Translations under genes and position numbers: made by a program
Origin: an uncultured Cocleimonas sp.
GTDB taxonomy: Bacteria > Pseudomonadota > Gammaproteobacteria > Thiotrichales > Thiotrichaceae
Direction of reading: 5' to 3'
Length of the DNA: 64,000 bases
Assembly: GCF_947495625.1 (NCBI RefSeq)
Contig: NZ_CANLZW010000026.1
Location: 1 to 64,000, forward strand
In this document: positions 60,529 through 64,000 of the stretch, piece by piece
Numbering within the stretch: the stretch's first letter is position 1
Layout of the letters: each line of letters starts with the position of its first letter
The notes under the pieces: model-generated
The model's database searches: none
What the model was told of the DNA's origin: nothing
What the model saw: only the letters and a program-made list of their open reading frames with translations

Positions 60529-62715
60529 CTACATTAAGGCTTTAGTTGCGCGAGCCTGATGAAGTTTCTTGTAACTTTCAATTAACTTCAGGTGTCTATC
60601 TAAACCTTCGAGCTGCATATTGGTTTTAGTGAGTCCGTAGAACGTTATTTCACCAGTAATGGAGCCTACAACATTGTTCATTGTCTCTTCGCCGAACATT
60701 TTTCTCAGGTTGACAATAAAATCATCAAGTTCCATTTCGTCGTCTAAGGAAATCTCAAGCGCAGCGTGAATTGCCTGATAGAATAAACCACGTTCTACGG
60801 TATTGTCGTTGAATTGCAGGAAGTCACCGACCAGTTCGATAGCTTCTTCAAGGTCGCTTATTGCAAGACAAATAAGGATCTTCAGTTCAAGAATTGTCAA
60901 TTGTCCCCAGACTGTGTTTTCATCAAACTCGATACCTATCAGTGTTTTTATATCGGTATAGTTATCGAGCTGACTGTCTTCTAGACGTTCTTTAAGCGTG
61001 ATTAGTGCATCCTCACTCAAGGTATGAATGTTCAGGATATCTTCACGATAATCTAATGCTTTATTGGTGTTATCCCAGATTAAATCTTCGACCGGATAAA
61101 CCTCGGAATAGTCTGGTACTAAAATACGGCAGGCTGTTGCACCTAGCTCATCAAACACTGCGATATATGATTCTTTACCGATGCTCTCTAAAATACCAAA
61201 CAAGCTGTCGCATTCTTCCTGATTACTGCCAGAAAAATCCCATTCGCAGAATTCATAATCATGTTTCGCACTAAAGAAACGCCACGAAATAACACCGGTT
61301 GAATCGATAAAGTGTTCAACAAAATTTTCAGATTCTTGCACAGCAAGGCTGTTAAAGGTGGGGGGTGGTAAATCATTTAAGCCTTCGAAACTGCGACCTT
61401 GTAGTAATTCGGTAAGGCTGCGTTCTAGCGCGACTTCAAAACTAGGATGCGCACCGAAAGAGGCAAATACGCCGCCGGTTCTTGGGTTCATCAAGGTGAC
61501 GCACATCACAGGGAATTGTCCCCCTAAGGATGCATCTTTAACAACGACAGGAAAGCCTTGTGCTTCCAGTGCTTGAATCCCTTCAACAATACTGGGGTAT
61601 TTGTTTAAGACCTGCTCGGGAACATCCGGCAAGGCGATTTCTTCTTCAATGATTTGTTTTTTAACAGCACGCTCAAAAATTTCTGATAAACATTGTACTT
61701 GCGCCTCGGGCAGATTATTGCCCGCACTCATGCCATTACTTAAGTACAAGTTCTCAATCAGGTTTGAAGGGAAATACACTGTTTCACCATCAGAATGCCG
61801 CGTGTATGGAATAGAGCAAATACCGCGTTCAGCATTGCCAGAATTGGTGTCGATCAGATTGGAGCCACTTAGCTCTCCATCAGGATTAAAAATCTCTAAG
61901 CAATACTCATCCAGAATGTCTGTAGGTAATTCGTCGTTTGGTCCCGGTTTAAACCATTTCTCATTAGGGTAATGGACGAAATCGCTGTTCGCTATTTCAT
62001 CTCCGAAATATTGATCGTTGTAAAAGAAATTACAGTTCAAACGCTCGATAAACTCACCCAATGCAGAACAAAGTGCACTCTCTTTGGTAGCACCTTTGCC
62101 ATTGGTGAAGCACATAGGGGAGGCTGCGTCGCGAATATGTAATGACCAAACATGCGGTACGATATTACGCCAGGAGGCGATCTCAATTTTCATTCCTAGA
62201 TCAGCCAGAATGGCCGTCATATTGGAGATGGTTTGTTCAAGCGGTAAGTCTTTACCTAAAATAAAAGTATTCGCGTCACCTTCAGGCTGTGCCATCAACA
62301 TCGCCTGCGCATCTTCAGCAAGGTTCTCGACCGATTCAATCTCAAACCCCGGGTTATTCTGTATTACCCGTTTAACCGAACAGCGTTCAATTGATCTCAA
62401 AATACCCTGACGATCCTTATCAGAAATATCTTCGGGTAATTCCACCTGAATCTTAAAAATCTGGTTATAGCGGTTTTCAGGATCAACAATATTGTTCTGC
62501 GATAGCTTGATGTTTTCCGTTGATATATCGCGAGTCTCACAATACAACTTCACAAAATATGCCGCACATAGCGCAGAAGAAACCAGAAAATAGTCAAAAG
62601 GACCCGGAGCAGAACCATCACCTTTATAGCGAATAGGCTGATCTGCAATCACAGTAAAATCATCAAACTTAGCTTCAAGTCTGAGGTTATCGAGAAAGTT
62701 AACGTTGATTTCCAT
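60529..62715 (-). CDS. ycaO: OsmC-YcaO fusion protein
   Basis: A 728-aa protein with an N-terminal OsmC-like domain (about 1-130, with Cys in SSALCAAY and RCSVKR) followed by a YcaO domain (about 150-580: KGATKESALCSALGEFIERL, the ATP-binding pattern, and AQVQCLSEIFERAVKKQI) and a helical C-terminal region. YcaO enzymes use ATP to activate amide bonds; E. coli-type YcaO acts on ribosomal protein S12 modification through RimO, and others make azolines or thioamides. No precursor peptide, dehydrogenase or TfuA is nearby, so a housekeeping role is favoured. The OsmC fusion may deliver sulfur or redox chemistry (inference). Confidence 0.9.
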   Translation of the reverse strand: MEINVNFLDNLRLEAKFDDFTVIADQPIRYKGDGSAPGPFDYFLVSSALCAAYFVKLYCETRDISTENIKLSQNNIVDPENRYNQIFKIQVELPEDISDKDRQGILRSIERCSVKRVIQNNPGFEIESVENLAEDAQAMLMAQPEGDANTFILGKDLPLEQTISNMTAILADLGMKIEIASWRNIVPHVWSLHIRDAASPMCFTNGKGATKESALCSALGEFIERLNCNFFYNDQYFGDEIANSDFVHYPNEKWFKPGPNDELPTDILDEYCLEIFNPDGELSGSNLIDTNSGNAERGICSIPYTRHSDGETVYFPSNLIENLYLSNGMSAGNNLPEAQVQCLSEIFERAVKKQIIEEEIALPDVPEQVLNKYPSIVEGIQALEAQGFPVVVKDASLGGQFPVMCVTLMNPRTGGVFASFGAHPSFEVALERSLTELLQGRSFEGLNDLPPPTFNSLAVQESENFVEHFIDSTGVISWRFFSAKHDYEFCEWDFSGSNQEECDSLFGILESIGKESYIAVFDELGATACRILVPDYSEVYPVEDLIWDNTNKALDYREDILNIHTLSEDALITLKERLEDSQLDNYTDIKTLIGIEFDENTVWGQLTILELKILICLAISDLEEAIELVGDFLQFNDNTVERGLFYQAIHAALEISLDDEMELDDFIVNLRKMFGEETMNNVVGSITGEITFYGLTKTNMQLEGLDRHLKLIESYKKLHQARATKALM

Positions 62716-62882
62716 TAAAGGGTTTCCGAAGTCGAGGTTTTATTGGGGCCGCTTAAAGCTTTTGACAATTAAGGTGGTTAGTAATTGCCAATGAGTAAAT
62801 TGACAATGATTATAGCCATTTCACATCAGGTAACCTAGATTTTACCGCTTAAATAAAACGGTTTTAAACTCATAGAATAGAT

Positions 62883-62999
62883 ATGCCTGAGAAAAGAAGA
62901 GATTCCATGAGTAAAGATGAGTATTTTAGGATTATATGGATTGCTATTTCTAAGACGCACTTTACAAAAGATAAAACAAGTTTTGATAACCTAGACTAA
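62883..62999 (+). CDS. Possible 38-residue small protein
   Basis: A short frame MPEKRRDSMSKDEYFRIIWI... (38 aa) ending in TAA, overlapping the convergent YkgJ-like stop by 9 bp. There is no good ribosome binding site and no recognised family. Low confidence. The rest of the 275-bp gap 62716-62990 shows nothing. Confidence 0.2.
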   Translation: MPEKRRDSMSKDEYFRIIWIAISKTHFTKDKTSFDNLD

Positions 63000-63344
63000 T
63001 ACCTGCCGTGTGTTAGCGATGTAGTGATGAACCAGACTTTCAATTTCAGGGTCAACCATATCTTCAGGGCGACGACCATTAGGGCAAGGCATATTTTGTG
63101 TTGTGCCAAACAATCGGCAGATTAAAGGTCGCTCCTCATAAACCTCACAACCATTAGGCCCCAGATGTACGCAATTATAATTATCTAATGCAACTTCATG
63201 TTCAGCATCAGTTTTAACCGGCAGACGTGACATTTCCTCCGAAGAAGTAGTTACCGGACCGCAACAATCGTGACAACCTGGCACACATTCGAATGTCGGA
63301 ATGCGCTCACGTAGTCGTAAAATGATTTCTTGGTTATCGTTCAT
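62991..63344 (-). CDS. YkgJ-family cysteine cluster protein
   Basis: A 117-aa protein with the cysteine pattern of the zinc/iron-chelating YkgJ family: FECVPGCHDCCGPV, CVHLGPNGCEVYEERPLICRLFG, MPCPNG. It likely binds a metal or Fe-S cluster; function unknown. Single gene. Confidence 0.88.
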   Translation of the reverse strand: MNDNQEIILRLRERIPTFECVPGCHDCCGPVTTSSEEMSRLPVKTDAEHEVALDNYNCVHLGPNGCEVYEERPLICRLFGTTQNMPCPNGRRPEDMVDPEIESLVHHYIANTRQVLV

Positions 63345-63429
63345 TTATATCTTATTTATGTATGCAATTAGCTAACAACGTTAATCTAAATCTATGTTCA
63401 ATTTCAACGAAACAAATAAAAGGAATTAG

Positions 63430-63482
63430 AAAAGTACTTAGCTCTGCATAAATTTTATTTACGTTTTTAAGAACAAAAAAAC
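63430..63482 (+). repeat. Intergenic G6 repeat, truncated medium form
   Basis: AAAAGTACTTAGCTCTGCAT, AAATTTTATTTACG, TTTTTAAGAACAAAAAA, then unrelated sequence; the GGGGGG end is missing. An inverted repeat TTACAAG/CTTGTAA at about 63483-63532 follows. Confidence 0.75.
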
Positions 63483-63538
63483 TTACAAGCGTGAGCGAGT
63501 GGTTTTTCCGATGTATCTACTTGTAATATGTAATTTCA

Positions 63539-63895
63539 CTATTTAGCTGCAAAGTAAACACCACCTAAAATTAAACAAATAACTAAGATTGAATAAGCTA
63601 TAAAATTATTAAAAGTACTAAACGTAGCACTTTTGGATTGCTCTTTTAAAGTTGTAATTTCTTCAGGCGATAAAGCCGATGTAACTATATGTTTTTTATC
63701 TTTTAATAATGAGACAGCATCAGAATATTGATTATTCAATACGATCCATAAGCCGACCGTGAGTGTACCACCTAAACGCATTGGTTGATGTAGAGATCTT
63801 TTAGAAGAGATGAAAGTTAAAATACCTTTATTCTCTAACTTATTAGCAATTTCTTCTGCTTCTGATAAATCGTAGAATTCTTCTAAGAGTTTCAT
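63539..63895 (-). CDS. DUF2007-like protein with a C-terminal membrane helix
   Basis: A 118-aa protein. The N-terminal 70 residues (LLEEFYDLSEAEEIANKLENKG, with LTVGLWIVLNNQYSDAVSLL) resemble the DUF2007 signal-transducing-type domain, which usually reads as FxxxxEAxxxxxxLxxxGI. The last 25 residues are one hydrophobic helix (FIAYSILVICLILGGVYFAA). Small membrane proteins of this kind are common in integron cassettes, and an attC-like hairpin lies 14 bp upstream of its start. Confidence 0.65.
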   Translation of the reverse strand: MKLLEEFYDLSEAEEIANKLENKGILTFISSKRSLHQPMRLGGTLTVGLWIVLNNQYSDAVSLLKDKKHIVTSALSPEEITTLKEQSKSATFSTFNNFIAYSILVICLILGGVYFAAK

Positions 63896-63909
63896 ATTTT
63901 AGAACGTCT

Positions 63910-63970
63910 TATAACGCCCGCATAAAAGGACGCCCGCTTTTGGCGTTCCTTTTTTAATGCGCTTGTTATA
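63910..63970. repeat. attC-like imperfect hairpin (possible integron recombination site)
   Basis: A 61-bp imperfect palindrome: outer TATAAC/GTTATA, then CGCAT/ATGCG, AAAAGGA/TCCTTTT and an inner CGCC/GGCG around loop CGCTTTT, with unpaired bases between the boxes. The paired R-box-like ends and interrupted stem match integron attC organisation. A second site would be needed to be sure. Confidence 0.5.
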
Positions 63971-64000
63971 CATTTATTTATTTCAGTTCTTCAGTAGGCA

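Overview
The window looks like chromosome of a free-living, AT-rich, probably marine gammaproteobacterium. Pointers are aminopeptidase N, an EptA-type lipid A modifier, an Omp85 protein, GspC, NfsA and a Zur/ZrgA zinc module, together with marine organosulfur genes (DMSP lyase DddL and the sulfonate dehydrogenase HpsN). A Thiotrichales-like relative is a guess, not a demonstrated assignment. No rRNA, tRNA, prophage or CRISPR array was recognised.

Layout: (1) 1-3.3 kb, the right end of an IS200-like element, then a three-gene minus-strand operon (PLP ammonia-lyase, Asp/Glu racemase-like, M24 hydrolase). (2) 3.6-11.3 kb, envelope genes (Omp85, eptA), a membrane LuxR-type regulator, a GlcG-like protein and pepN. 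(3) 11.3-14.2 kb, an accessory island: PD-(D/E)XK nuclease, a REP-flanked RAYT, and higBA between two long direct repeats. (4) 14.3-19 kb, a phosphoribulokinase homologue that has lost catalytic residues, a thioredoxin-like protein, a 2OG oxygenase, a UspA protein. (5) 19.2-23.2 kb, a zinc operon divergent from zur with a clear Zur box. (6) 23.3-26.7 kb, dddL between two paralogous periplasmic binding proteins; two near-identical TetR-type operators precede the first binding protein and dddL. (7) 27-39 kb, small proteins, a FIST sensor coupled to a GGDEF/EAL protein, a fused TRAP permease, nfsA, a 745-bp gap with a candidate sRNA, an orphan gspC. (8) 39.5-53.1 kb, a LacI regulator, hpsN-SDR, Zn-alcohol dehydrogenase, fused sulfopyruvate decarboxylase, FMN 2-hydroxyacid dehydrogenase, a TRAP transporter and a GMC oxidoreductase. 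The same LacI palindrome lies at the hpsN promoter and in the divergent TRAP/GMC region, so this reads as one sulfonate (DHPS) catabolic regulon. (9) 53.4-64 kb, gamma-glutamyltranspeptidase, small heat-shock protein, truncated globin, Usp fusion, TlpA-like protein, OsmC-YcaO fusion and, at the edge, a possible integron attC-like hairpin.

The most pervasive signal is an intergenic repeat with about 27 recognisable copies (about one per 2.4 kb). Its short form is about 33 bp, with A-rich AAAAAGTGCC at one end and AAAGTAGGGGGGTGAC at the other. Medium (about 85 bp) and long (about 145-210 bp) forms carry nested inserts between the same two ends. Two IS200-like copies sit at the same point inside medium-form copies.
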